64,000 nucleotides of DNA from Neobacillus sp. SuZ13 (GCF_030123365.1 NZ_CP126107.1:3293501-3357500); one strand, 5' to 3'. Shown: positions 6,965 through 15,597, counted from the stretch's first letter. Notes: generated from the letters alone by a model not told the origin. Numbers and translations: made by a program.

Positions 6965-8474
6965 TTAGGCTAATTCTTTAATCCAACAATGCACCATTGT
7001 TCTAATCCCTAAATATAGTTCCTTCAAGTGATCCTTTTCAATCTTTCTCTCACTCTTTTCATTATGACTGGACATATTCCCTAGCGACCTTGCCTGATTT
7101 AATAGTTCAAATGAATGACAATCAATGATATTTTTATCTTTTAGAAACTGAAGGCGTTTGAATTTATCAGGGAATCCTCTATGAATTGCTGTCAGCTCAC
7201 ATAATTGATTTGTATAAAACTCAGCACCTGATCTCAACGCACGAGCTGCCGAGTCATACATCTCATACCCCAACGCCTTTTCCGCCTCATTCAATTCCCA
7301 AAGAATATTTTTTACACGATCACTGTAAACAACCGACACATTCGTAGCGACCACTTCATTCTTTACCAAATAACTTTTTATGAAAGGTCTATAGTCTCCA
7401 TCTATATTGTAACCTTGTCGGTCATAACCATCTTTATTAAAACCACGTAAGGTGTAACCTTCACTATCAAATCCATCCCTGTCAAAACCTTCCCGATCAT
7501 AACCTTCTTTGTTATAACCTGTTTCCATAAATCCTTCTCTATCGTAACCTTCAATAGTAAAGCCTAAACGGTCAAAACCTTCTCTATCGAATCCGTTTCT
7601 ATCAAATCCACTGCTATCGTAACCAAATGAATCAAATCCTTCTCGATCAAAACCTTTTGGATCATATCCATTTATATCAAATCCTTCAAAGTCAAACCCT
7701 TCCCTGTCATAACCATTTTCATCAAAGCCTTCTGGGTTAAACCCCTCCCGATCGTATCCCTCTCTGTTAAACCCTCTACGGTTATAACCTTGTTCATTAT
7801 ACCCTCCACGATTATAACCTTCACGGTCAAGACCATAACGATTAAATCCATCAATTGCATAGCCTTCATCATCAAAAATCGTGCCATTTTTATGAATTTC
7901 CTCTTGATTGAACCCTTTTCCATCATAGCCATCTCTTGTTATACCGAATTGATTAAAACCATCCCTGTCAAATCCAGCTTGATCAAACCTTTCTGATCAA
8001 AACCGTCCCTGTCAAATCCAGCTTGATCAAAGCCTTTCTGATCAAAGCCATTTCTATCGTATCCATCCCTTGTCTTCCCTAGTTGATTAAAGCCAGACTT
8101 GTCAAATCCTTCATTATCATATCCGTTTTTATCAAAGCTGTTTTCATCGAAGCGTGATCCATTCTTATGGATACCAAATTTATCAAAACCAGCTTGATTA
8201 AAACATTTCTATCGTACCCATCAAAATCGTAGTAAGTATTATTGATATGAAGTCCGAATTTATTAAATCCTTTTTTATCATATCCGTATCTATCATATTC
8301 TTCGTTATCAAAACGTCTTCTGTTCATAAAATTACTATTACCACTTTGCTGTGAAATTTCTTCTTCTTCTACAATATTTAACTCTGTATTACATTCCAAA
8401 CAAAAATTTGCACTAGTCTTTTCCTTACGTCCACAATTCATACAAATTTTAAATTTAACCTCAAATCGTGTCAT
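6965..8474 (-). pseudogene. Zinc-ribbon protein with long GYD/GFD pentapeptide repeats and C-terminal HEPN-like (DUF4145-type) domain; two frameshifts
   Basis: From ATG 8474 (AAGGGGATTTGT upstream) the frame encodes a zinc ribbon (CMNCGR...CLEC), an acidic linker, then about 55-60 five-residue units of the form G(Y/F)(D/N)xx. Reading the repeat phase codon by codon shows one lost base near 8203-8204 and another near 7987-7988; each loses one G of a glycine codon. After both, the frame continues through more repeats into residues LWELNEAEKALGYEMYDSA...QARSLGNMSSHNEKSE, a DUF4145/HEPN-like helical domain, ending at 6965. Intact length would be about 500 residues. Either decayed, or the deletions are sequencing errors. 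Function unknown. Confidence 0.75.
7385..8325 (-). repeat. Tandem 15-bp (five-residue) coding repeats
   Basis: About 60 imperfect 15-bp units inside the gene above, with a higher-order unit near 7965-8040 (AGFDRDGFDQKGF repeated twice). Glycine, aromatic and D/N positions are fixed; the other two vary. Confidence 0.85.
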
Positions 8475-8487
8475 ACAAATCCCCTTC

Positions 8488-8532
8488 TTCAACTAAACTC
8501 ACCAGTTTGTTTAATAAGAAACAAGAAGCTGT
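8488..8532 (-). repeat. Dispersed repeat, partial copy 2
   Basis: TTCAACTAAACTCACCAGTT then AATAAGAAACAAGAAGCTG; ends just after the small gene at 8535. Confidence 0.55.
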
Positions 8533-8534
8533 AC

Positions 8535-8639
8535 TTACTGTTTTTCTGCATTACATGCTCGGTAATAGTAAACCATTTTATTTTTAGCTTTGTCATATTT
8601 CCTTCGTAAGGCTTTATTAGGAATTGTACAAAATCTCAT
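8535..8639 (-). CDS. 34-residue basic small protein
   Basis: ATG 8639 with GAGGGGATTAA directly upstream, stop TAA at 8535. Sequence begins MRFCTIPNKALRRKYD and is lysine/tyrosine rich. A consensus ribosome site and clean frame support translation; no family recognised. It lies between two copies of the dispersed repeat. Confidence 0.5.
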   Translation of the reverse strand: MRFCTIPNKALRRKYDKAKNKMVYYYRACNAEKQ

Positions 8640-8772
8640 TTAATCCCCTCAATCATGAAAACTGGTTTATTTAAAGTCATTATACAAGAATTTTTCTTAC
8701 ATTTTATTGAAGAATTGAAATTCCATTATTTTAAAAATGTGTCTATGATAAGTTAATAATATTTTAATTCAT

Positions 8773-8838
8773 GTTGAACTTATCTGCCCCGTAAGTACAA
8801 CAAGAAAAAAGCCGCCAAAAATAGCAGCCTTTCTTCAT
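8773..8838 (-). repeat. Dispersed repeat, copy 3, serving as terminator
   Basis: GTTGAACTTATCTGCCCCGT arm then, on the minus strand, GGCTGC...GGCGGC followed by TTTTTTC. It sits 33 bases after the lipoprotein nuclease stop and looks like its terminator. 8640-8772 holds no gene. Confidence 0.65.
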
Positions 8839-8870
8839 TTTTGTGTTATATGTGTATATATCCGGTTTTT

Positions 8871-9851
8871 TTACTCACCTACAAGTCCATCACCATCTCG
8901 ATCATCCATATATTTATAAAGCCATGAATCATGCGTAATTGGCATTTTAAAACCAGCAGCTTTGGCTTCAGCGATCGTAACACTTCCATTATGATTGGTA
9001 TCAACTTTGCTAACATCTTCATTACTATTTTCCGTTTCGTTTGCTGGTACATTGTCTGTTATCGGTGATGTACTACTCGTACCTTTCGTTTCCCCTAAAT
9101 TTTTGTTCACTTCATCTGGGTTTACATTGTCAAATTCATCTGTAATGTTTCTGCCCTTAAGTTTGTATGTGAATTTATAATGGTTGGGAATTTGCGTCTG
9201 AGTATTTGGATATTGAATCACGGCTACAAAATCTGTACAACCTCCTGCATCTCGAATCACTTTTTCCATATAAGCTTGATCGCCATGCCTATTGAGAATA
9301 CTGTCTTGGGGTGTGATGTTATATGCGTTAGATACTCCCCCAAGTGAGTCAGCAATCACATGCCCTTCATCTAATTCTTGACTCTCTGAACCGGGAACCT
9401 TTGCTTCATCAGAATAGTATCGCCCAGCCGATGTAACATGTTCAGTATTCGGATTTTGGAGTGTTACATTTTTTGCCTCCACACGAATGAGCTGCCCGTA
9501 TTCATTTGTAAAAGCCCAATATTCTCTGTCGCCAAACCCAACATCAACTCTTGAATTCGGCTTTCTATATCCTGACATATCTCCCCCATCTACTTCAATG
9601 AGTGTATATTTACTATAGTCAAAGTCACCATTAACACTTGTTATCGTTGGTGTACTAGTGGCAGGAACGTTTGGACTGACTACTCTTTCACTAGTCGTTT
9701 TTTCCGCTTCATCGTCAGGTGTACTTGCTTTGCTTTCAACAGTGACTGCTTCCTTTTTGCTTACTTCTTGAGTATTATTTGTTTCATTTGATGAACAAGC
9801 TGCAAGGAAAACTAATAAAAACGCCATAAATATGTAGGTTAATTTCTTCAT
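8871..9851 (-). CDS. Secreted lipoprotein DNA/RNA non-specific endonuclease with EF-hand/excalibur-like tail
   Basis: 326 residues. Lipobox LAAC at 16-19 predicts anchoring to the outer membrane face via Cys19. A Ser/Thr-rich linker leads to a beta-beta-alpha nuclease core at about 75-235: DEGH at 161-164 stands for the usual DRGH (catalytic His164), and NITPQDSILNR at 178-188 supplies the metal-binding Asn. The C-terminus has a calcium loop DTNHNGSVTIAEA and a final DDRDGDGLVGE, like excalibur but without its cysteine. Likely degrades extracellular nucleic acids, perhaps Ca-dependent. Start ATG has AAAGGGGATAA upstream. Confidence 0.85.
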   Translation of the reverse strand: MKKLTYIFMAFLLVFLAACSSNETNNTQEVSKKEAVTVESKASTPDDEAEKTTSERVVSPNVPATSTPTITSVNGDFDYSKYTLIEVDGGDMSGYRKPNSRVDVGFGDREYWAFTNEYGQLIRVEAKNVTLQNPNTEHVTSAGRYYSDEAKVPGSESQELDEGHVIADSLGGVSNAYNITPQDSILNRHGDQAYMEKVIRDAGGCTDFVAVIQYPNTQTQIPNHYKFTYKLKGRNITDEFDNVNPDEVNKNLGETKGTSSTSPITDNVPANETENSNEDVSKVDTNHNGSVTIAEAKAAGFKMPITHDSWLYKYMDDRDGDGLVGE

Positions 9852-9977
9852 GAATTATCCCCTTTTTGTAAATATCTTAGAAATACCAATACTATTATAC
9901 TGCTAAAATACTTCAAAAAACGAATAAATTTATATTCCCCATATGATATTCCTTAATGTTAACTTATGGTAAAACTC

Positions 9978-10070
9978 CTTATTCCATTAAACTGCCCATT
10001 AGTGAAATAAGAAAAGCTGCCACAATGAAAGCTTAATCTACAACTCTTGCACCCGTTAACGCAATAAGGA
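9978..10070 (-). repeat. Dispersed repeat, copy 4 (near full length)
   Basis: Both arms present: CATTAAACTGCCCATTAGTG and ACTCTTGCACCCGTTAACG, separated by AAGAAAAGCTGCC. Directly follows the stop of the 10071 gene. Confidence 0.7.
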
Positions 10071-10493
10071 TTATATTTCTTCTTGATATATTTCTGATTT
10101 TAACGGTTTCAAATTTATTGGTATTTTAAACTCCTGAAGACTTTCAATATGATTAAAAAAATTATCTATATTATCATAATCCATTGACCATTCTTCTACC
10201 TTTAACTTTTTTAATTCATTTGTTGGTTTAAATAAAAATTCACAGTGTAACTGTTCCATATGGGAATAGTCATCTTCTTCATAAACAGTAAACTGACGTA
10301 TAAAATCAAAATGAAATAGTTTTTCTCCAGTAAACTTATAGACACCACATTGAAATAAAATTTCTTTTTCTTCTTCTCCCTCAACCTCATCTGTAGAAAA
10401 AGCTTTAAATGCTTCCCAAACATTTTTTATATCATTGGTATTATCACCAATCTTATGTTTAAGATAACTTTCAGCATTCTTAACTGTAAGCAT
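10071..10493 (-). CDS. Hypothetical acidic protein, 140 residues
   Basis: Starts at ATG 10493 behind GAGGTGATGTA. Soluble, acidic (EVEGEEEKEILFQCG), with alternating aromatic strands (FTGEKLFHFDFIRQFTVYEED). No signal, membrane segment or known motif. The size and acidity would fit an immunity-type or antitoxin-type protein, but no toxin partner is visible, so I leave it unassigned. Flanked by copies of the dispersed repeat on both sides. Confidence 0.65.
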   Translation of the reverse strand: MLTVKNAESYLKHKIGDNTNDIKNVWEAFKAFSTDEVEGEEEKEILFQCGVYKFTGEKLFHFDFIRQFTVYEEDDYSHMEQLHCEFLFKPTNELKKLKVEEWSMDYDNIDNFFNHIESLQEFKIPINLKPLKSEIYQEEI

Positions 10494-10560
10494 TACATCA
10501 CCTCAGATTTACAATTTCACCAATCCCTATCCATTATTCAGGTTGATAGCAAAAGAACGA

Positions 10561-10600
10561 TGACTTATTAAACAATCGCACCCGTTAGCCATCCATGCAG
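10561..10600 (-). repeat. Dispersed repeat, partial copy 5
   Basis: One arm only (ATTAAACAATCGCACCCGTTAGC). Confidence 0.4.
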
Positions 10601-10645
10601 CACAAAATCACCACAAAGGATGGAATTTTAAACCGTTCTTCCATG

Positions 10646-10731
10646 GTAGTTCAACAAGAAAAAATGACCGCCGCAGCGATCATAACCGGAAAAACTTTAT
10701 TTTATAAAAGCACCTGTTAGTTGAATTAGGA
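10646..10731 (-). repeat. Dispersed repeat, copy 6
   Basis: Arm GGTAGTTCAACAAGAAAAAA, hairpin GACCGCCGCAGCGATC, arm AAGCACCTGTTAGTTGAATT. Immediately follows the remnant at 10740. Confidence 0.7.
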
Positions 10732-10739
10732 AATGTTCC

Positions 10740-10910
10740 TTATTGATACATTTTAGCTGCTTCCAACCGTGGCACTAAATTATCTTTTATAACCATAGTA
10801 TCTAATTTGGGGCTCCACTTGCTCAATCCTGCGAATGATTCCGCCAGTTCAATTAAGGTGGAGTCTGAATATGTATTCCAACGTACTGGGTCTCTCCTTC
10901 TTGGTACAAG
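10740..10910 (-). pseudogene. Gene remnant cut at repeats on both sides
   Basis: 57 codons ending in TAA, with clear coding character (DPVRWNTYSDSTLIELAESF, GLSKWSPKLDTMVIKDNL, EAAKMYQ) but no start. The open frame begins exactly where a repeat copy ends (10910/10911) and ends 9 bases before another. It looks like the last part of a larger gene whose 5' portion was removed by recombination at the repeat. Parent family not recognised. Confidence 0.55.
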
Positions 10911-10969
10911 GACCGCCGCAGCGATCCACTTTCTTTAACTCTTGCCCCCGTTAATTGAATAAGGAAAGG
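10911..10969 (-). repeat. Dispersed repeat, copy 7
   Basis: Hairpin GACCGCCGCAGCGATC then arm ACTCTTGCCCCCGTTAATTG. Lies between the remnant and the 654-residue nuclease gene. Confidence 0.65.
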
Positions 10970-11022
10970 CATGTAATTTGTTTGTTCTATCATTTAAATA
11001 AGGTAATGACTTTATTCTTTTA

Positions 11023-12987
11023 TCATTCTAACAAACCTTCATAATCTTCTTTGTACATCCATTTGAAGCCCTCAGCTTTATTTCTTACACCATTGCAACA
11101 AGCAGAAATATTGGAACGATTTTTCCCAATCTCATTCTCCGCATCTTTAATACTTGAATATTCTTTGATAAATTTACCGTTTAAATCTAATTTAACAATA
11201 GTTCGTTTTCCTTTGTATTTTATTTCATAAGAAAGTGGAGCATTATTGGCTTCATAATCTTCCATGTACATCCATTTGAAACCATAAGCTAAACTGGTTT
11301 TACCTTTACAATTTTTAGAAATTGTAGAACTGTCTTTTCCAATTTCATTAGCGGCATCTGTAATACTTGAATATTCTTTGATAAATTTACCGTATGTGTC
11401 TAATTTGACGATGCTTCTTTTAGTTTTATCTTTTGTTTCATTTATTAGCGTATTATTGTTTGCTTCATATTCATCTTTGTACATCCACTTGTAGCCACCA
11501 GCATGGTTATACTTGCCTTTACAAGTCAGTGTTATATTAGAAAGAGTGATGCCTAAAACTTCAGAAGCTTGTGAAATAAACTCCCAATATCTGATGAATT
11601 CTCCATCCATAGAAAGTTGCACGATTTCTTTTCTGCGTTTTTTCCCAACGATAATTGAACCTCTTCTTCTTGCTTCTCCAAATGTATAATCACACCAACC
11701 TAATTCTTTACCTTGTTTTAAATACCTTCTAGTTGTAATGTCCGATAATTTGACTTTCTCACAAATTTCAATGATGCCATTTCCTTCTTCCCATAATTCA
11801 CAAACGGTTTCGACTAAATTATTACATCCAAATTCATGACATTTTAGCCAATTAATAGCTTCGAGATCAAACATTGTTGCTAAATGACTTGAAAAGAGAC
11901 TTTTTTGGATGTGTTCTATCGTTGATTCCCTACAATCTAACACCACATAATTTCTATCCTCAATTCCATTACCTTTGGCAAGGTTCTTTTTTAATTCGTC
12001 ATTTTCCTGTTCTTCCTCTAGTGTTCTACTGCTGTCGCCAAAATGACCTTTTTCAAAATGTTGTTTACCATGAGTTTCAATGATAACATTCCGAGATAGG
12101 ATATAAAAATCATATCTTTTAGTTCCCTTTAACTTTGGATTGCTATGAGGTATATTTTTCGACCAATCGAATGTTTTCTGAAATTCAAATTCAATAGGTA
12201 ATTGGCTTAAAAATTCAAAAGTGAACTTTTCTGGATAGCTCACCCCATCTGAACATCTCGGGCAAGAAAATCCATAAGAAGTCACACTACTGACAGGTGT
12301 TTTTTTCTCAAAACCACACCGACTACATACAAATTCTTCTTTTTTTCCGCTTTTAGCAGTAACTTCATAGCCACGTTGTTCGTCCTTTAATAATTGAGCG
12401 ACGTGAGGATGTGTCTTCCATAAATCATTAAAACCTTTTAAGATTCTTTTATTTCCATTAGTGCAAAAAGGACAATTACACCCATTTGAGGTTCTTAAGT
12501 AAACCATCAATGGATATTCGTTTTTACATTTGGGGCAGTTCCAAAGATATTCTTCTCCGCTTCCATAGGAAATGTTTTTTGGTTTTTGAATATTGTTATC
12601 ACTAAACTCCAATAGAAGATATTCCTTATCATTATTCAACGCATAATACTCTAATGATTTTTCATAGGGTGGGTTTTCTTTTTGAGTTCTAGCTCCATAA
12701 GCGCGGGCACATTTATCACATCTATCTTTACCATCGGAATTTTCTCTGGATCTTAATATAACTTGAAATGAAGTGGGTTTATGTTCTCCGCATTCATCAC
12801 AAATTTTAGTTAGTCTTACTTTTGAACATTTTGATAAATCTTTAGTTTTGACTTTAATTTTTGTCCCTTGTGGCACACTCATGCCCCATTTTCTCTTAAC
12901 TTTAGGTATTTCATAACCTAATTTTTCAAAATGGGTAACATTTCTACTGGTTATTTCAATTTCAACTTTTTCTTCAAGTATCGCCAA
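11023..12987 (-). CDS. Homing-type nuclease: zinc ribbons, PD-(D/E)XK-like core, HTH and three NUMOD1 repeats
   Basis: 654 residues from TTG 12987 behind AAGGTG. Zinc ribbons: CDECGEHKP...CDKC (about 63-98), CPKCKNEY...CPFC (about 150-176) and CSRCGFEK...CPRC (about 220-246). Then a nuclease-like segment KRYDFYILSRNVIIETHGKQHF (about 291-312), with D...E.HGKQH like Vsr/DUF723-type cores. A helix-turn-helix WEEGNGIIEICEKV follows, then three C-terminal NUMOD1 units (IVKLDxxGKFIKEYSSI ... GFKWMY). NUMOD1 units read DNA in homing endonucleases. It probably cuts and spreads within the accessory DNA. No intron or intein partner is visible. Confidence 0.8.
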   Translation of the reverse strand: MAILEEKVEIEITSRNVTHFEKLGYEIPKVKRKWGMSVPQGTKIKVKTKDLSKCSKVRLTKICDECGEHKPTSFQVILRSRENSDGKDRCDKCARAYGARTQKENPPYEKSLEYYALNNDKEYLLLEFSDNNIQKPKNISYGSGEEYLWNCPKCKNEYPLMVYLRTSNGCNCPFCTNGNKRILKGFNDLWKTHPHVAQLLKDEQRGYEVTAKSGKKEEFVCSRCGFEKKTPVSSVTSYGFSCPRCSDGVSYPEKFTFEFLSQLPIEFEFQKTFDWSKNIPHSNPKLKGTKRYDFYILSRNVIIETHGKQHFEKGHFGDSSRTLEEEQENDELKKNLAKGNGIEDRNYVVLDCRESTIEHIQKSLFSSHLATMFDLEAINWLKCHEFGCNNLVETVCELWEEGNGIIEICEKVKLSDITTRRYLKQGKELGWCDYTFGEARRRGSIIVGKKRRKEIVQLSMDGEFIRYWEFISQASEVLGITLSNITLTCKGKYNHAGGYKWMYKDEYEANNNTLINETKDKTKRSIVKLDTYGKFIKEYSSITDAANEIGKDSSTISKNCKGKTSLAYGFKWMYMEDYEANNAPLSYEIKYKGKRTIVKLDLNGKFIKEYSSIKDAENEIGKNRSNISACCNGVRNKAEGFKWMYKEDYEGLLE

Positions 12988-13058
12988 TTTTTTTCACCTT
13001 ATCTTTACATCGTGGTTTCACACTATTTATTTTAATTATACAGCATACACTATTCAAC

Positions 13059-13090
13059 AACTTTCGCTAATCTGCTTCGTTAGTTTAAGT
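13059..13090 (-). repeat. Dispersed repeat, partial copy 8
   Basis: ACTTTCGCTAATCTGCTTCG then TTAGTTTAAG, upstream of the 654-residue gene. Confidence 0.45.
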
Positions 13091-13147
13091 GTAGACATTC
13101 ACAATCTTTAAATTATAAATAAAGTATAATTTATTTTTCTAGTTGTT

Positions 13148-13172
13148 AAAAAAAGCACCTTTTCAGGCACCC
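13148..13172 (-). terminator. Terminator of the 13175-13453 gene
   Basis: Minus strand GGGTGCCTGAAAAGGTGC followed by TTTTTTT. Matches the terminator of the paralogue at 2913. Confidence 0.8.
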
Positions 13173-13174
13173 TT

Positions 13175-13453
13175 TTAACGTCTACTTGATTTTGTTTTTA
13201 ACATATACCAAGACCTAACTTGTTTATGGAGTTCATCCTTACCTTTGCTGCTGATAACTTCTACAACCTTCTCATAGCTTACATTTAATTTTTTTGATAC
13301 TATAGGAATACTACTTGCGATTGCATACTCTTTAACAATTTCTTCTTCTAAGTTGGATGGTTGATACGATTCAATTAGATCAACTAAATAGGTTAGTCTC
13401 TTAATTTCACTTTTCGCACGGTCTAAAGTTATTAACCATTGGACACCTCCCAT
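13175..13453 (-). CDS. Small HTH-like conserved protein, copy 2
   Basis: 92 residues, about 65 percent identical to the product of 2940-3212 (AIASSIPIVSKKLNVSYEKV, then VISSKGKDELHK, RSWYMLKTK). The start is odd: in copy 1 translation begins at GTG right after GGGAGGTG, but here the same position (GTGTCCAATGG) is out of frame, and the only in-frame ATG (13453) contains the binding site itself. A one-base change near 13440 or an unusual start is likely, so expression is doubtful. Confidence 0.65.
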   Translation of the reverse strand: MGGVQWLITLDRAKSEIKRLTYLVDLIESYQPSNLEEEIVKEYAIASSIPIVSKKLNVSYEKVVEVISSKGKDELHKQVRSWYMLKTKSSRR

Positions 13454-13523
13454 ATTATGTTACGGATTAATCATAAGTTATTTGGGAAACGTTTTATTAG
13501 TATAATTGTGAATGTTTTTAGAA

Positions 13524-13551
13524 CAAAAAAAAGAGTGACCAATCAGCACTC
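13524..13551 (-). terminator. Terminator of the TIR operon
   Basis: Minus strand GAGTGCTGATTGGTCACTC followed by TTTTTTTT, downstream of the TIR gene stop. Confidence 0.75.
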
Positions 13552-13624
13552 CTTCCTTATTTATTGCTGAGGGAATTACTTTTTAATACCTTAGATTAAA
13601 AAGTGAATAAATAAAATCAAGATT

Positions 13625-14110
13625 TCAATCAAACTGTTTCCAATAATAGTTTTTTCCACCTGAATATTTAGCTGTCTTATGATAAAAATCATACCAATAT
13701 TCCAAAGCAAGTAGGAAAGCTTCCTTCTTAAATGGTATATGTAGTGCGTTTTGCTCTTTAAGTGACTTTGGACATAAATCGTTATCCATTCTGTTTCTTT
13801 TGTTGATATTTACTGCAATAATCGGTATGTCGAGTTTTTGTGCTTGTTTTATCTCCCATCCAACATACTTATGATGATTCTTAGTCCTTTCTCCAATTAA
13901 AACTATCATCAATTTAGTATTTACTAATCTTTCTCTTAATCTCCTTTTAATTGTTACTTCATTACTAAAATGCATGATGGTGTTCAATTCATGAGCATTA
14001 TGGAATTTAAAATCGAAATTATTGTTTTTATCCCACATTTTCAATGTATTATAATATTTGTTATCACTATCATATTCAACACAAACATAAACTTTATTTC
14101 TGTACGCCAT
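13625..14110 (-). CDS. TIR-like (ThsB/DUF1863-type) protein
   Basis: 161 residues from ATG 14110 with AAGGAG upstream. Features of the MTH538/DUF1863 TIR-like fold used by Thoeris ThsB: first strand NKVYVCVEYDSD, central TIKRRLRERLVNTKLMIVLIG strand, KYVGWEIKQAQKLDIPIIAVNI with Glu86 in the position of the NADase glutamate. In Thoeris the TIR protein senses phage and makes a cyclic ADP-ribose-type signal that triggers an effector. The gene is 14 bases after the membrane-protein gene 14125, so the two form an operon ending at the 13524 terminator. No ThsA (SIR2/SLOG) gene is in the window. Confidence 0.75.
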   Translation of the reverse strand: MAYRNKVYVCVEYDSDNKYYNTLKMWDKNNNFDFKFHNAHELNTIMHFSNEVTIKRRLRERLVNTKLMIVLIGERTKNHHKYVGWEIKQAQKLDIPIIAVNINKRNRMDNDLCPKSLKEQNALHIPFKKEAFLLALEYWYDFYHKTAKYSGGKNYYWKQFD

Positions 14111-14124
14111 ATCCCATTATCTCC

Positions 14125-14802
14125 TTAATCTTTATCAGCTTTTGGTAATGATTTTGCAAGTATGAGAGTAACAAAAATGAACATGTTGATGACTTGAGAT
14201 ATTTCTATTAGTGTACCTTTTTGATCTGATGCCTTTAAAGATTCAAAATCAATTGCAAATGATTTCGTTACACTATTTATAAAATATACGATATACTCAT
14301 TACTCCATTTATCTTTCGAATTTAATGTAAAGTGATCTGGAGTCATGGAATAATAAAAATATACATAACATAACATCATAAAAGCTATTGAAATAAACAA
14401 GGTAATAAATCTTCTTCTAACTCTATTAACTGTTAAATGATTTTCCTTTAGTGCATCCTCGACCCAAAGATGGTAATAGAAATAAGTAAAAATATTAGTT
14501 ACGATTAAATACCAAACAATAATTAATATCCATAAATTTTTGTATCCTTCAAATAAAACAATTAATACAAATAGAAATTTTAATATTATGAATAGGTCTA
14601 TTGCATAGTTTCTATTTCTTCTAACTTTCACCCATCTGATTTTTTCACTTTTATCTTTAAAATACCTACTAGTGAAAATATCTGAAAGTTTTTTGATATA
14701 CTCAACAATATTTAAGTAAAAAACAATGGTTATTAAAAATTTAATTAATGGATAAATTAATCCATTATCAGAACTTCTTTCTCTTCTTCTGTTTGTATAC
14801 AA
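14125..14802 (-). CDS. Multi-pass membrane protein with pore-loop-like segment (putative TIR-coupled effector)
   Basis: 225 residues if TTG 14802 is the start (GGGTGAT 4 bases upstream); the longer TTG frame to 14817 lacks a site. Membrane segments, numbered on the long form, at about 20-40, 72-92, 95-117, 137-157 and 203-224. Between the last two lies YIVYFINSVTKSFAIDFESL, placed like the pore helix/filter of two-TM channel domains, but without TVGYGD. So it may be a degenerate or non-potassium channel. Paired with the TIR gene, it could be the membrane-damaging effector of a two-gene antiphage system. Stop codon overlaps the region holding the TIR ribosome site. Confidence 0.65.
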   Translation of the reverse strand: MYTNRRRERSSDNGLIYPLIKFLITIVFYLNIVEYIKKLSDIFTSRYFKDKSEKIRWVKVRRNRNYAIDLFIILKFLFVLIVLFEGYKNLWILIIVWYLIVTNIFTYFYYHLWVEDALKENHLTVNRVRRRFITLFISIAFMMLCYVYFYYSMTPDHFTLNSKDKWSNEYIVYFINSVTKSFAIDFESLKASDQKGTLIEISQVINMFIFVTLILAKSLPKADKD

Positions 14803-14817
14803 AAAATCACCCATCAA

Positions 14818-15251
14818 TTCTTGAAAAAAAGTTTGCTTTTATATTGCTCCGTTTTTTCTTAAATTTTTCATAATTTGAGAATTGTCATTTTAAACGCAAT
14901 AAAAGAATACTTCATCATCATGATTTTCAATATCCCAGCCCTTTGGATCATCTAACACTGTTTGAATACAACTCAGATAGTTAAGCAATTGTTTGAATTA
15001 AATTTAATCCTACTTATTTACTAATTTTAACATAACTTTGCAAATTATCTTGTACTTACGATAGATTTTCGAAATTTTTTCTATGGGCGATGTATTGTCC
15101 ATTATACTTTTCTATCCAAAGATAATTTTGATAACTACAAATCTGATTATGAAAGGATTTTTAAAATGAATAGGTAAATTTTAAATTGGTGATTAAAATT
15201 ACGAAAATATAGAGTAACATTGGCTGGTTAATAAATAAAATTAGAATATTC
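14818..15251. other. Gene-free stretch
   Basis: About 430 AT-rich bases between the TIR operon and the broken regulator. I see no frame with coding character; it presumably holds the divergent promoters. Confidence 0.5.
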
Positions 15252-15412
15252 AAGGGAAGATTTAAGGCAGAGATATAAAAAGACAGCTAATACGTTTTCA
15301 AACTGGTGTACAGGAAAGAGTTTTCCTTCTTCACCAAATTGTTTGGTCTGCTGAGATATTGAATTGTAAGGTGGATGATCTTTATGAACGAAAAGTGGAT
15401 GAAACTAATTGA
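15252..15412 (+). pseudogene. Broken XRE-type regulator related to the 529 gene
   Basis: Reads REDLRQRYKKTANTFSNWCT and GKSFPSSPN in one frame, then, after a one-base shift near 15340, AEILNCKVDDLYERKVDETN to a TGA at 15412. This matches the 529 regulator (SNWCTG, EILNVKFEDMYE) but is frameshifted and lacks a start. Shows that the left and right blocks share ancestry. Confidence 0.7.
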
Positions 15413-15548
15413 AGAATGTGAAACAAACGGATATACTCCAAGTGAGGTTCGACGCATCCTCATGTACTATGAGATGGCAAAAGATATTGATAACAAATTA
15501 AAGAAATTGTTTGAGGATGAAGAATATGAGATTAAAGGATTTACGTAG
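15384..15548 (+). CDS. 54-residue SinI-like anti-repressor
   Basis: ATG 15384 with AAGGTGG nine bases upstream, stop TAG at 15546-15548. The product begins MNEKWMKLIEECETNGYTPS and continues EVRRILMYYE, matching the SinI dimer helix pattern (E-W-x-x-L-I-x-E-A/C ... S-x-E-E-V/I-R-x-x-L). SinI proteins block a repressor by swapping into its dimer. It overlaps the tail of the broken regulator in another frame. Its target may be another HTH protein of the element. The C-terminal acidic tail is unremarkable. Confidence 0.65.
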   Translation: MNEKWMKLIEECETNGYTPSEVRRILMYYEMAKDIDNKLKKLFEDEEYEIKGFT

Positions 15549-15597
15549 AGAGATAAGGAATTTACTTACATAATAGATATTTAAGGGGGGCATTATT

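Noticed and set aside
7672..7932. Leftward frame of 86 codons rich in Met/Lys inside the GYD repeat region
   Set aside because: It is the out-of-phase reading of the 15-bp repeats; the neighbouring frame gives the regular GYD pattern.
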